Shown in pieces: positions 10,365 to 19,500 of a stretch of DNA of 24,213 nucleotides. The stretch lies in NCBI GenBank assembly GCA_011317545.1, contig WUJK01000021.1, positions 1 to 24,213 of the forward strand. Reading direction: 5' to 3'. This stretch comes from Coniella vitis. Taxonomy: Eukaryota > Ascomycota > Sordariomycetes > Diaporthales > Schizoparmaceae. The notes beneath the pieces were generated by a model that was given only the letters and a program-made list of their open reading frames with translations, ran no database searches and was not told where the DNA came from. A program made the translations under genes and the position numbers. Positions within the stretch are counted from its first letter, which is position 1, and each line of letters begins with the position of its first letter.

Positions 10365-11158
10365 AATATCTCATTTAATACTCACCAATCGTGGCTGGTG
10401 CACTCGGGAGATGATGAGGAAAGTAGCTCATCGATTGACAACCTGTTTCCGAAAACGAAAATGGGAGAATGTGAATAGAAATTGCGATATGGCTCTCTAT
10501 ATCGCATTTGCATCCTAAAGGTTGGTATGGCATTTAGAAGTCGGACGTTGTTGAGCATAAAAATGGACGGAGAGTCCATTTTGTTGGACCGAGATAACCA
10601 AAACTGCAATTTCAAGAAGATGGGCGTCACGGGGTTGATACCACTCATGCCATAGACGCAAAAACAAGCACCTGTATTTATTTGGCCTCTATAATGAGCT
10701 ATAAACGCAATGTTCACCACTGATAACCCACTGGTCTATAACGGCTGTGTTTACTCCATCGGAGATCGTGACTTTCCATTTCGTGTGACTACATATGTAC
10801 TTACCACAGTGTGAAAAACACTGTATATAGGCTTAGAATCATCAACATAGAAAAGCTAACCCTTTGTAGTGCCATGAGAAACTGAGAGTCATGTACAGAC
10901 AGGTTCAGAATAAACACTGCACAGCCTCTTTTACACGTTTTCTTTACCCCAGATAACAGGGCTACTACCTTGGTGAGAGTGACTTGATCTTTATACTGTC
11001 CTCACACCTTGCCTTCTGATAGGATACAATCTTTATTAGCTGAATTGCTCTGCCTCCAAGTATAGCGCCGATACCTTTTTGCGCATTCACCCTAGTCTCC
11101 ATTCCCGCCATTATCATGTATTTGCAGAACCTAACAAGCAAGTAGAGAATCTCAACAA
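10365..11158. other. Intergenic region between convergent MFS and regulator genes
   Basis: This stretch holds the 3' ends of two convergent genes. A 112-codon minus frame (10382-10720) has no recognisable domain and is probably incidental. At 10806-10824 there is a perfect hairpin, ACAGTGT, loop GAAAA, ACACTGT, which could matter for 3'-end structure. I see nothing else. Confidence 0.45.
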
Positions 11159-12440
11159 CTATGTCGTCTTGTGTAGCTGTTCCAACAGGAGTGCACACGG
11201 GTTATACCGCTTGCGAAACACCTCGGCGCGATCGCGCGCCTCCTTCTGCATCTCGTCCTCGAGCGCGCCAAGTCTCGTCGCCGTGGGACCCCCCAGCGGC
11301 GCGACGGCCTGCAGCGCGGCGACCATCTCGCGCAGTGCGCCCTGGCTCTGCGCTTGGGTCAGCTCGCACAACTCGCGCAGGCGCGTCTCGAGCGTCGACA
11401 GCATGTGCAGGTAGACGGGGCTCTCGTTGGCCGAGGGGATGCCGGCGCCGGGGGGCGCGTTGCGCAGCCAGCCGAGATAGTCGGCTACCACGGAGGCGAT
11501 CACGCATGTCTCGGCCTGGTTGCGGAAGACAGCAGAGGAGAAGGCTGCGACGGGGTCGAGGATGGCGGCTCCTGTCTCTTCGGTTAGGCCAGGCTTGGTG
11601 GATGCCGCTGTCGCCGTCGCTGATGCTGCCGGATCTGGATTTGGACCCAAACTCGGACCCGGACCCGAGCCCGGCAACGGGATCGGAGGACCGCCGAAGT
11701 TGCCGGCTGTGGCGGTGGCGTAGAAGTCGAGGCTGGATGGGTCGAGGGCCATTTGATGGTCTTCGTCCATGGAAAAGGGCAGCTGGGCCGGGCCGGGGAA
11801 GTCGATGCCTGGGGGCTGCTGCTACTGCTGCTGTGCCTGTTCCTCTTGCGAGTGGAAGAAAGCGTTGTGCGGATCGGCGCATCCGTTGAGCGCCGCGGCG
11901 CCCGATGACCCTGCTCGGGGCTCGGTGGAGTGCATGAGCGGGGGCCAGTCGCAGTTGTAGGACGACGGCGTTGTGAGCGGGGTGCCTCCCGATGGCGACG
12001 ACCGTGCTTGTGCTGAGATGTAGGCCTCTGCTTCGTCTTGTGCCGACAGCATTGTTACTTATATGTTGGGTCGGCGACGCATATGGGTTATAGACCGCGC
12101 CTCGGCTCTTACTCATGCGGACTGAGCACCCGGTGGAAAGGAGAGGGGCGGGCAGCGTGTATAGTGTAGAGTGTATATCGATGAACGGAGACAGTGGAGA
12201 AGAAGGGGGGGGGGGGGAGATGGGAGGACTGAGGAAGGCAAAAACCTATAATGAGAACTTGCTTACCTAAACGCTTCTGTAGCGCCTCGACGGTCTGCGC
12301 GAGGTCGGCCTTTGTAGGTCGTTGTGTGGGCAGATAGATATACTGCTCGCCGGCGCGTCGGCACTTTTCGTAGACGGGCTGTTCACCGCCGCAGCGGACT
12401 TTGCGGTCGCGGTATAGCTGTGTTCCAGGGAGATTCAGTA
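11159..12440 (-). pseudogene. Zn(2)Cys(6) fungal transcription factor, inactivated cluster regulator
   Basis: The minus strand encodes a GAL4-type zinc cluster at about 12420-12267 (YRDRKVRCGGEQPVYEKCRR, then PTQRP-KADLAQTVEALQKRL, the linker and start of the dimerisation helix). A GTAAGC donor follows at 12266. The next exon begins near 12050 (LSAQDEAEAYISAQARSSPS), runs through a poly-Gln stretch and ends at TAG 11161-11159 (EQLHKTT). Within the Gln run a TAG at 11824-11822 interrupts the frame, which continues unchanged on both sides, so it is probably a mutated CAG. Three positions where zinc ligands are expected hold tyrosine (Y before RDRK, VYEK, GEQYIY). The C-terminal part is Ala/Gly-rich with a helical region (LETRLRELCELTQAQSQG) resembling AflR-like regulators in layout. 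The intron acceptor and first exon are uncertain. It probably once controlled the adjacent PKS and pump. Confidence 0.7.
12205..12217. repeat. Homopolymer run of 13 G
   Basis: Thirteen consecutive G lie in the presumed intron of the regulator. On the coding (minus) strand this is a C tract within a pyrimidine-rich stretch. The length may vary and is a likely sequencing weak point. Confidence 0.85.
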
Positions 12441-13457
12441 CCTAGTTCCCCAATTTTTTGCCCCTTCCAAGTCCTTCTATTCGATTTGCAGCGGTGGGAT
12501 AACATCTTCATCAAGGAAAAACACGTACTCTGCATGCTATGCGTCGAGCAGTGCCAGCGTTTGTCGTGGCTATCTCTGCCGCTGCCATGATGAAACCAAA
12601 CCCACCCGCTTCCAAAGACAAGTTGCGCGAGGGGCTGCTTCTGGTTGGGCGGAGCTAACGGGTAGACTAGGCCGGTAGGAAGCGTAGGCGAAAGAAAAAT
12701 AAAAAAAGGCCAGGAGAGACGTCTGTGGTTAGAGCACTATTGCGTTTAGGCCTGGCTTGTTTGATCGATCGCATCGGCTCCAAGTCTCGTTGGATTGCGT
12801 GCGGGCGTAAGAACCGAGACCAAATTGAACGGTGGCGTGCCTGAAGCTGACGCAGGCGGGCGTGGATTTGTCAGAACGGTGGTCTGCTCTGGGCTTCTAT
12901 CATGCACGTTTCTTACTATGCTTTGTTGTTCGGGCTGGGAACGTGATTGGTCTGATATCTGCCGTGAACGCTGGTCTCAGCTGCTGATACTCGGCTGCCA
13001 AGTGACTGTAAGTACCGTGTCTTTTGTTAGATTGACCAGATACAGTTATCTCTTTACCGCCTTCTGGTTTGGGAATGAGGTTTTGCTGTAAGACATATAT
13101 TAGCATATAGTAGATAGTGAGGCTCTGCTTTGGGCTCCTGAGCTGGTGTCCAGGACTGGGTTTTGCTCTCTAGATAAAATAGGCATCGCATGATATACAA
13201 CAAAAGCTTGTGAGATAGTCATTGATTTGAGTAGCAGAATACATCTATACAACAAAGCAGAAAATAGAAAAAAAAATAGGTTTTGGGCAAAAGAGTTGCA
13301 AGCCATTGGCCCATCCATCGAAGAAGGAAATATCTTCCTTCGAGGTCCTCCTGTTTGTAAATCAGGGCCACAATAAGAATAAATAACGACACCAAAAACT
13401 ATAGTCACACATTTGTCCAATCGAACGCTTCTTTTCAGAGACATGAAATTCCAAAGT
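12441..13457. other. Intergenic region between regulator and PKS remnant
   Basis: Both flanking genes run leftward, so this stretch should hold the 3' UTR of the PKS and the promoter and possible first exon of the regulator. A purine-rich patch with A runs lies at 12690-12715. Open frames here (plus 12795-13091, minus 13100-13498) show no recognisable domain. I see no other gene. Confidence 0.45.
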
Positions 13458-14915
13458 TCACACCTCGACACCCGCAGATGCGCAAACCTGGCTCGCAAAC
13501 TTACCGATACTCAACGTCGGCGCCAGAAGTTGCTGAAAGGGAATGTCGATGTTGTACTCCTTGAAGATCCAGTTGCGCAGCTTAGCCCCTATTATGCTGT
13601 CGATACCGTAGGACGCAATCGACGGGCCCTGTACCTCGAAGCCGTCTTCGGCAATCATTAGCATGCGCGATAGCTTTTCGATAAAATGCTGCGTTACTGC
13701 CGCCGCCGCGTCCGCCGGCGAGTCTCGAAGCTCGCGGACCGTCGCGAGGATGCTCTGGGCCCCGCCGCTGCCGGACCCGTCTGCGCTGTTCTGGGAGGCG
13801 TTTATGGCGTGCGTCAGATGGCTGAAGCGCGCGTTACTCGACCAAAATGACTCGCTGGTTCCGGCCTCGGCTATAGCTTTTTGAAGTATGTGCGGATCCA
13901 GGCCAATAACAATGTGGTCGGGCGCTTCGCTGGACTTCTCCTGCTCCTCCTCCTCTTTGAGCGTCTCGTGTTGAGTAATGGCTGCCTCGAACGCCTCCAG
14001 CAGCCCTTCTTCGTCGATACCGTATATGCTAATGCGTCGCAGATTGTCTTTAATCTCGGTGTTCTCGGCTACTACACCCACCCCGAGAACCATCGGCAGC
14101 ACTAAGGACGCAGCCGTCTCGCCTGCGTGTACGCGATGGCGGGCGAGTGCGTCGAGGTAGCTGTTAGCCGCCGCGTAGTTGCTCTGTCCAGGCGTTCCCA
14201 GGGTGCCTGATACGGAGCTGGTCATTAAAAAGAAGTCCAACGGCGTGCCGGCGAGGACTGCGTGGAGGTTCAGCGCGCCCGTTACCTTGGGCTCAACGGT
14301 TTGCTTCCACCTATCAAAAGTTATAGAGTGGAATATGCCGTCCTATATAGAGAGAAGTGCACAAAATGTGCTAAGTATTAGTAAAATAATGACTGTATGA
14401 TGGTGGGAAAGCGATAACGCTTCTTATAAACAAACAAGGAGAAAAGGGAATCAAACTGACCCGAAGGACCATAGCGGCATGGATCACTCCGCGCAGCGGG
14501 TTCGCCGAGGGAATACTCTTGACGGCACGCACTACGTCCTCCCGCACCGTGGCATCGCCCCGTATAACCTGGACTAGCGCACCGGCAGCTGTGATATCGC
14601 TGACGAGCTTGGCCGCAGACGCAGCGTCGGCGCCTGAACGTGAGAGAAAGACGAACCGCTTTGCGCCGTGTGCCATCATCCACGCTGTTAGGCTGCGGCC
14701 GAGACCGCCCAGACAGCCTACGAGGAGGTAGGTAGACTCAGAGTTGAACCGTGGGGGCGCGCGGCTGGGTGGCAGAGCTATGATGGGGCTGTCCGAGGCC
14801 GTGTACTGAACCACGGGTTTGGCCGCGCTAAACGACTCGGAGAAAGACGAGACGGCCTGGTCCAGCTGGGAGAGATGGATAGGTTCGACTTTGCCGGGAA
14901 CGAGTATGGACCCTA
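13458..14915 (-). pseudogene. Highly reducing polyketide synthase, C-terminal KR-ACP fragment
   Basis: Two minus-strand exons remain: about 14915-14461 and 14342-13458, separated by a 118-bp GT-AG intron (14460-14343). The first starts within the linker before the ketoreductase (VPGKVEPIHLSQLDQAVSSF) and carries the NADPH-binding YLLVGCLGGLGRSL. The second completes the KR, with catalytic Ser in TSSVSG and Tyr in SNYAAANSY, then a linker and a terminal acyl carrier protein. The phosphopantetheine serine is intact in SYGIDSIIGAKLRNW. No lesion was seen inside the ~440 residues. The KS, AT, DH and other N-terminal domains of a typical protein of over 2,000 aa are missing. Upstream of about 14915 the frame meets a stop and the DNA becomes unrelated subtelomeric sequence, so the gene was cut here. 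KR and ACP cannot make a polyketide alone. Confidence 0.88.
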
Positions 14916-15124
14916 CCCATCATTCTGCCCCGGATTGAGCCTTAGTCCACGGGTGGGGCCATACAAATCTGCCGCTGGCCCGTGCGTTTTGAGCTATAGT
15001 CCATTGAGCCATAGTCCACCAATGGACATCGCGCGAGTGGGGTCGTCGCAACCCCAACCCCACACCCAACCCCAACCTAACCCCAAGCCCGCCCCTCTAC
15101 TAAGACGCGTACGATAATAGAATA
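14916..15124. other. Breakpoint region between the PKS fragment and the helicase module
   Basis: PKS homology ends at about 14915. The following ~200 bp contain three copies of a 15-nt motif TTGAGCYWTAGTCCA (14935, 14989, 15004), then a C-rich tract at 15050-15086 built from AACCCC, CACCC and AACCTAACCCC units. The tract resembles degenerate telomeric C-strand and so faces opposite to the real chromosome end. The first CGTACG of the module occurs at about 15107. Confidence 0.6.
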
Positions 15125-15495
15125 GCAGCCTCGTACAGTTGGGGCCTATCGCGCAGGCTGCATCCGATTCTTCGGCTTTCTATCCCTCGTACGATCATCG
15201 CAGCCTCGTACAGTTGGGGCCTATCGCGCAGGCTGCATCCTATTATTCGGCTTTGTCTCTTGTGCGATAATGGCAGCCTCGTATAGTTGGGCCCAAGGCT
15301 AGGTCTGATCCCATTGTTCGGCTTTGTCTCTCGTGCGACAATGGCAGCCTCGTACAGTTGGGCCTAAGGCTAGGTCTGATCCTATTGTTCGTTCGGCTTT
15401 GTCTCTCGTGCGACAATAGCAGCCTCGTACAGCGTAGGAGAAGGCAGCAGCCGTCGTTTCTTGCAACGCCTTTGTCTCCCGTACGACAATCACCG
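15125..15495 (+). repeat. Five tandem ~74-bp repeats upstream of the helicase module
   Basis: Units begin with GCAGCCTCGTA at 15125, 15200, 15273, 15344 and 15419, giving periods of 75, 73, 71 and 75 bp. Each carries TACAGTTGGG-CCT (or a close variant), a TCGGCTTTGTCTC block and a terminal CGTRCGAYMAT. Units 1-2 and 3-4 form two subtypes (TATCGCGCAGGCTGCATCC against AAGGCTAGGTCTGATCC). The last unit is divergent and ends at CCCGTACGACAAT. Units differ by transitions such as CGTGCG/CGTACG and CGTACAG/CGTATAG. Confidence 0.88.
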
Positions 15496-15804
15496 CTTTC
15501 TTCCGTCGGTCAGTTACAATACGTAGTAACTCACTCTGACTTTCCTAGAGTCTTCGGCGATATTCCCTTCCTACTATATAAAGAACTTCTTCCCTCCCTT
15601 TTCCCTTTCGACTTTTTTCCTCCTTCTTTATTCCACCTTTCTTTTTACAAAAAAGCTGGGTATCGTCAACCGTACGTCCTATTTAACGTCACCACTTTGC
15701 CCTCCCCTTCCCTTTCTTCCAACCGTCCGTACTGACCACCCAGCCGTACGGCAGAAGAAACTCCACTACTTCTAAAGAAAACCCCAAGAAAAACCGTCTG
15801 TACG
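15496..15804 (+). promoter_or_regulatory. Promoter and leader of the DUF3716-like gene
   Basis: A TATA box (TATATAA, 15575-15581) is followed by a long pyrimidine-rich stretch (15590-15650) and a CCAAC/AGAAG leader ending in CTGTACG directly before the ATG. A pyrimidine tract downstream of a TATA box is typical of well-expressed fungal genes. Several CGTAC motifs lie in the leader. Confidence 0.6.
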
Positions 15805-16212
15805 ATGGCTACCTCCACCTTCACCCTCTCCGTTCGCTACACGGACCTGGGCATTCAGAATGGCCGGCGCGGCCTAATCCTCCACCTTACCCACCCTGCC
15901 TCGCACGCAGCCCTGACTGCCTTGGCTAAGAACGACACCGAGCGAGACCTCTTGGCCCTGCCCGGTACCGATATTCGCCTCTCGGCTGGCGACTCTGGTA
16001 CGACTGCCGCTGCCGTTATCGCCAAGATCCTCCGACGTGACTCGTACTTCTTGGCCGTCTTGGTTGCTCGTGCCGGCCGCCCCAAGGCCGTACGCTGCGA
16101 GCACCGCTGCCGCGCACGAAACTTCCCCTTCGACCAGTGCCTCTTTGTTGCTGGCCAGCAGCAGAATGCCTGCGCCAACTGCATCTGGGACTCGCACGCA
16201 GCTCGGTGCTAA
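15805..16212 (+). CDS. Cys-rich DUF3716-like small protein
   Basis: This is an intact, intronless 135-residue gene. The N-terminal ~80 residues form no family I recognise. Residues 98-135 hold six cysteines (98, 102, 112, 123, 126, 135) in the order C-x3-C-x9-C-x10-C-x2-C-x8-C, with phrases FPFDQC and ACANCIWDSHAARC. This matches the fungal DUF3716 pattern (C-x-x-C clusters ending ACANC...SRC), which probably binds zinc. The last residue is the sixth Cys. There is no signal peptide or TM helix. It is codirectional with the helicase 333 bp downstream and shares the CGTAC-rich flanks, so the two may be a unit. Third positions are rich in C, and CGTACG is rarer than in the helicase, hinting at different constraints. 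DUF3716 has no established function to my knowledge. Confidence 0.75.
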   Translation: MATSTFTLSVRYTDLGIQNGRRGLILHLTHPASHAALTALAKNDTERDLLALPGTDIRLSAGDSGTTAAAVIAKILRRDSYFLAVLVARAGRPKAVRCEHRCRARNFPFDQCLFVAGQQQNACANCIWDSHAARC

Positions 16213-16545
16213 AGCCGGCTCGTACTATTACTAGCGAGGGGGAGAGTGATTCCTAGGGGTTCGTACTAAGGATAAACCGAGGAGGATAGTTTAGATCGTA
16301 CAGAGGCTCTATTGCTTCGTACATAACCCGCAAGGGGCCCCTAATACTACTATTACTCCGTACGGAGTTTTATACCCCTAACCCGTTACCTGCCCCCTTT
16401 CGTACGTAATCTTGCTTACCTTATATAATAGATTAGCTCGTATAGATAAGAGATTTTCTCTTTCTTTCGTACGCTTTACTATAAAACCGAATACTTTAAC
16501 TTTTTTTATTCTCTATCTCTATATAATATATTCTCTTCTCGTACG
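16213..16545 (+). promoter_or_regulatory. Intergenic promoter of the telomere-linked helicase
   Basis: Between the two codirectional genes is an AT-rich region with at least four CGTACG (16360, 16402, 16468, 16541) and further CGTAC copies. A TATA-like TATATAATATA lies at 16518-16528, close to the ATG, which implies a very short leader if it is used. The ATG at 16546 directly follows CGTACG. Confidence 0.5.
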
Positions 16546-19500
16546 ATGGAGCAATATATTACTATTAATACGGAATATAATATTCTTATTTGCCGTATCT
16601 GCCAGGTTGCCGTACGGCCTGGTACGGCTATCGATACGCATTTCCGTCAACAGCATAAGCTTAAAGGGCCAATCCTTAAGGAGATTCTTTACTCGTACGG
16701 TGATATACCGCTTACTGATCCAGTCTCGCTTCTACCCCCAGAAGATGGCTTAGATCCGATTCCGAATCTAGTAATCGTACGAGGTATAAGCTGCCAACTA
16801 TGCCGGTATCTTACTACTTCGTACGGTCTCTTCCGAAAGCATAATAAGGCGACTGGGCATTCCCAGAGCGAAAATCCCGGGCAGCCCGTACGGCTCCAGA
16901 GCTGGCTTAGCGGCCCCCAATATAGACGGTATTGGATCGTTCGTACGGGAGCGGAAGAAGTAAATCCCGTACCTACTCGCTCCTCTTCTCCTATAACGCC
17001 CGATCCAGATTTAGCTTCGTTCGAAAACGCCCTTACCCAGCAGGAAGCTGCTTTTCTTAAAGTCGACCAGGACTACGTACGAACAGGCGATATACGCGAA
17101 GGCCTCGACCGTGATTCGGCTTGGGTGAAAAGGGTTGGCTGGGTTCCGTATTTTCAATCGCGCGATAAGCTTGCTATCCATCAGGCTACTCTCTGGGACG
17201 AGAAGGGGAAGGCCCGATCCACCGTACGGCAACCAGAAAGGCCGGAGATTCTACCAGAGCATTTCGTACAGCTTCAGCAAGTCTCAAGAAGCTTCGCACG
17301 AGAGCTCGATCGCTGCCTTCTACGGCTACCTACTATTCCAATCGAAACACTCCAATGGCTTGCGAGTATCTCGTCGACGCAGCCGAATCCCCGCCCCTTC
17401 GTACGGCCGGGGTTGGATTCAACGATCGTACGATATCGTTCTTTTGGGCAGCGATATCTTGTCTTCTGTATTCGTGCGTACTATCTGGGACGGGAGCAAG
17501 CGTACGAGCAGTGGGCGGTCTCCTTTTCGGCCGAGCAATGGTCGCTCTTGTGCGATATAATTACTGCGGTTGATATACTTCTCGACCGTACGGAGCCCCC
17601 GGTCTCTACCCAGCCAGCTAGGCGTCCGTACGAAGCCTGGACATTTGCTCCGGATCTAGACGATAATACGTACGAAGAGGAGGATAGGGAAAGTCCTCGG
17701 AGTCGTACAAGTCTAAGCCCCGAGCATATAGAGGAGACCGATATCCTCGACCGTACGGTCTTTCGGTTTTTTCTTTCGTCTCTTCGGCATTATATCGGCG
17801 GGAATCTCTATTTAAATCCACTCCTTTGCTTTTGTGCGGCGTTGGGAATCCGTACGGAGCCGCTTGGCTTTCTGGAACCCCATCTCTATACGACCCGGCT
17901 TACAGCGCTTCTCTGGCTCGCACGTCTGTTTTTTCTCGAAGCCGAATTTCTCGACGAGCCGTTAGAGCTTGAAGCGATTAGCGTACAGGCGGTCCAGCGC
18001 TTCCGTACGGCGCATAGCGAGTGGATGGTACCCGGTACGCATACGCCTGTGAGTACGATTATCGCCTGGATGGCGTACGGACGCGGTTGGCGCCACCAGA
18101 TGGCGGGGCAGGCTTCCGTACGATGGTCTGAGGATAAGCAAGTCCTTTTCCATAACGGCGAAGCAATTCCCGTACAGGCGTTTCAGCAGGCCTCGTGCGA
18201 GCTTATCGACGAGGCTACCCGTCTCCTCGACGGCCTTCTTTCTGGGTCCTGGGAGGAGCTTCGTACGACGGTCGAGCCTGCACGGATCGTCGACCATACT
18301 ATGCAGGTCGGCGCTGGGCGGTCGTTCGCAACCGACCCCCGGAATATATGGCTTCGCCCGGGGCCTCGTACGGTGCTTAGCTTGCTCCAACCGTCTCTCT
18401 GGGATTCTATACGAGGCCAGTGGAAGAAAAAACCGGTTCATCAGTGGCTCCAGCAGCTTCGTACGTTCCGCGAGCTTCTCCTTGTCCTTGTGCATATCTG
18501 GGGCGGGCAGCCCGGACGAGGGCCCGAAATCCTTACCGTTCGGTATAGAGATTCCTGGCAGCTCGTACGGAATATCTTTATTCTAAACGGCGAGGTTATG
18601 ATTGCTACGGACCGGGATAAGGGTAAATCGGCTTATAGCGTACGAAGCCGTAAGGTCGCACGCTTTCTCCCGCCGCCGGTTGGGCTTTTCCTTATCGTTT
18701 ATATTATCTGGCTTTTACCGGCAGAGCGGCTGCTTCGTACGCAATGCGGGTTACGCCCGGCCGTCGGCGAACAACTTGAATATCTCTGGTACGAGAGTGA
18801 TTCTGGGGTTTATACGACCGAAAGGCTTAGTACGCTCCTCGTACGATATCTCCAGCCGAGGCTCGGTGCTCGTATTGGTGTTGCGCGCTACCGTACGATC
18901 GCAATCGAATTCGGACGGCAAATCCGGGGTCTTAGTACGAAACAAGCGGAACTCCAGATCGGCGAAGACGAGGATTCGTACTACCAGGATATCGATCCGC
19001 TTACAGGCGAGCCGGGCGACGGAGGGAGCGGAGGCTGGAATATCGTCTGGGATTTACAGGCTACGCATAGTACGAAGGTCGCACGACAGCATTACGCTGT
19101 CCACGTTGGGTTTCTAGGGTCTTTACAGCCCGAGATGATTGCAACCTTCCGTACGGTTAGTTTACTCTGGCACCAGTTCTTACACGGTACGAGCCCAGAG
19201 GCTAGCGGGATTCCTCGTACGGAAGGGGAAGACGAAGGTCAGCAAATACGGAAGCGGAAAGCTTCGCTCTCGTATAGAGGTGGAGAGGGACCGTACGAAA
19301 GCCCGAGCTCTATACCGCCAGCTCTACGCGCTCGTACGATACGTACGGCTACGGACGAGGATCTTTTACAAGCGCTTCGTACGCTCTTTGGAGCCGGTGC
19401 TGAGTGGAAATCAGCCGAGCAGGCTTTATGCTGTCGTACGATCTGCCGACTCCAAGGCCAGCAATCAGTAATCTGTATTTTACCAACCGGCGCTGGTAAA

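Noticed and set aside
11161..12116. Long open frames on both strands (plus 11161-11889, minus 11202-12116)
   Set aside because: They are Arg/Ala/Pro-rich shadow frames of the GC-rich regulator gene, whose own frame shows a coherent C-terminal domain.
15648..15662. ACAAAAAAGCTGGGT resembles cloning-site (attB) sequences
   Set aside because: It is only a partial mixed match to two different att sites, surrounded by natural promoter sequence. Chance similarity is more likely than vector carry-over.
17962..18495. 177-codon minus frame and other long minus frames inside the helicase gene
   Set aside because: They are shadows of the helicase ORF, with no domain and no start context.
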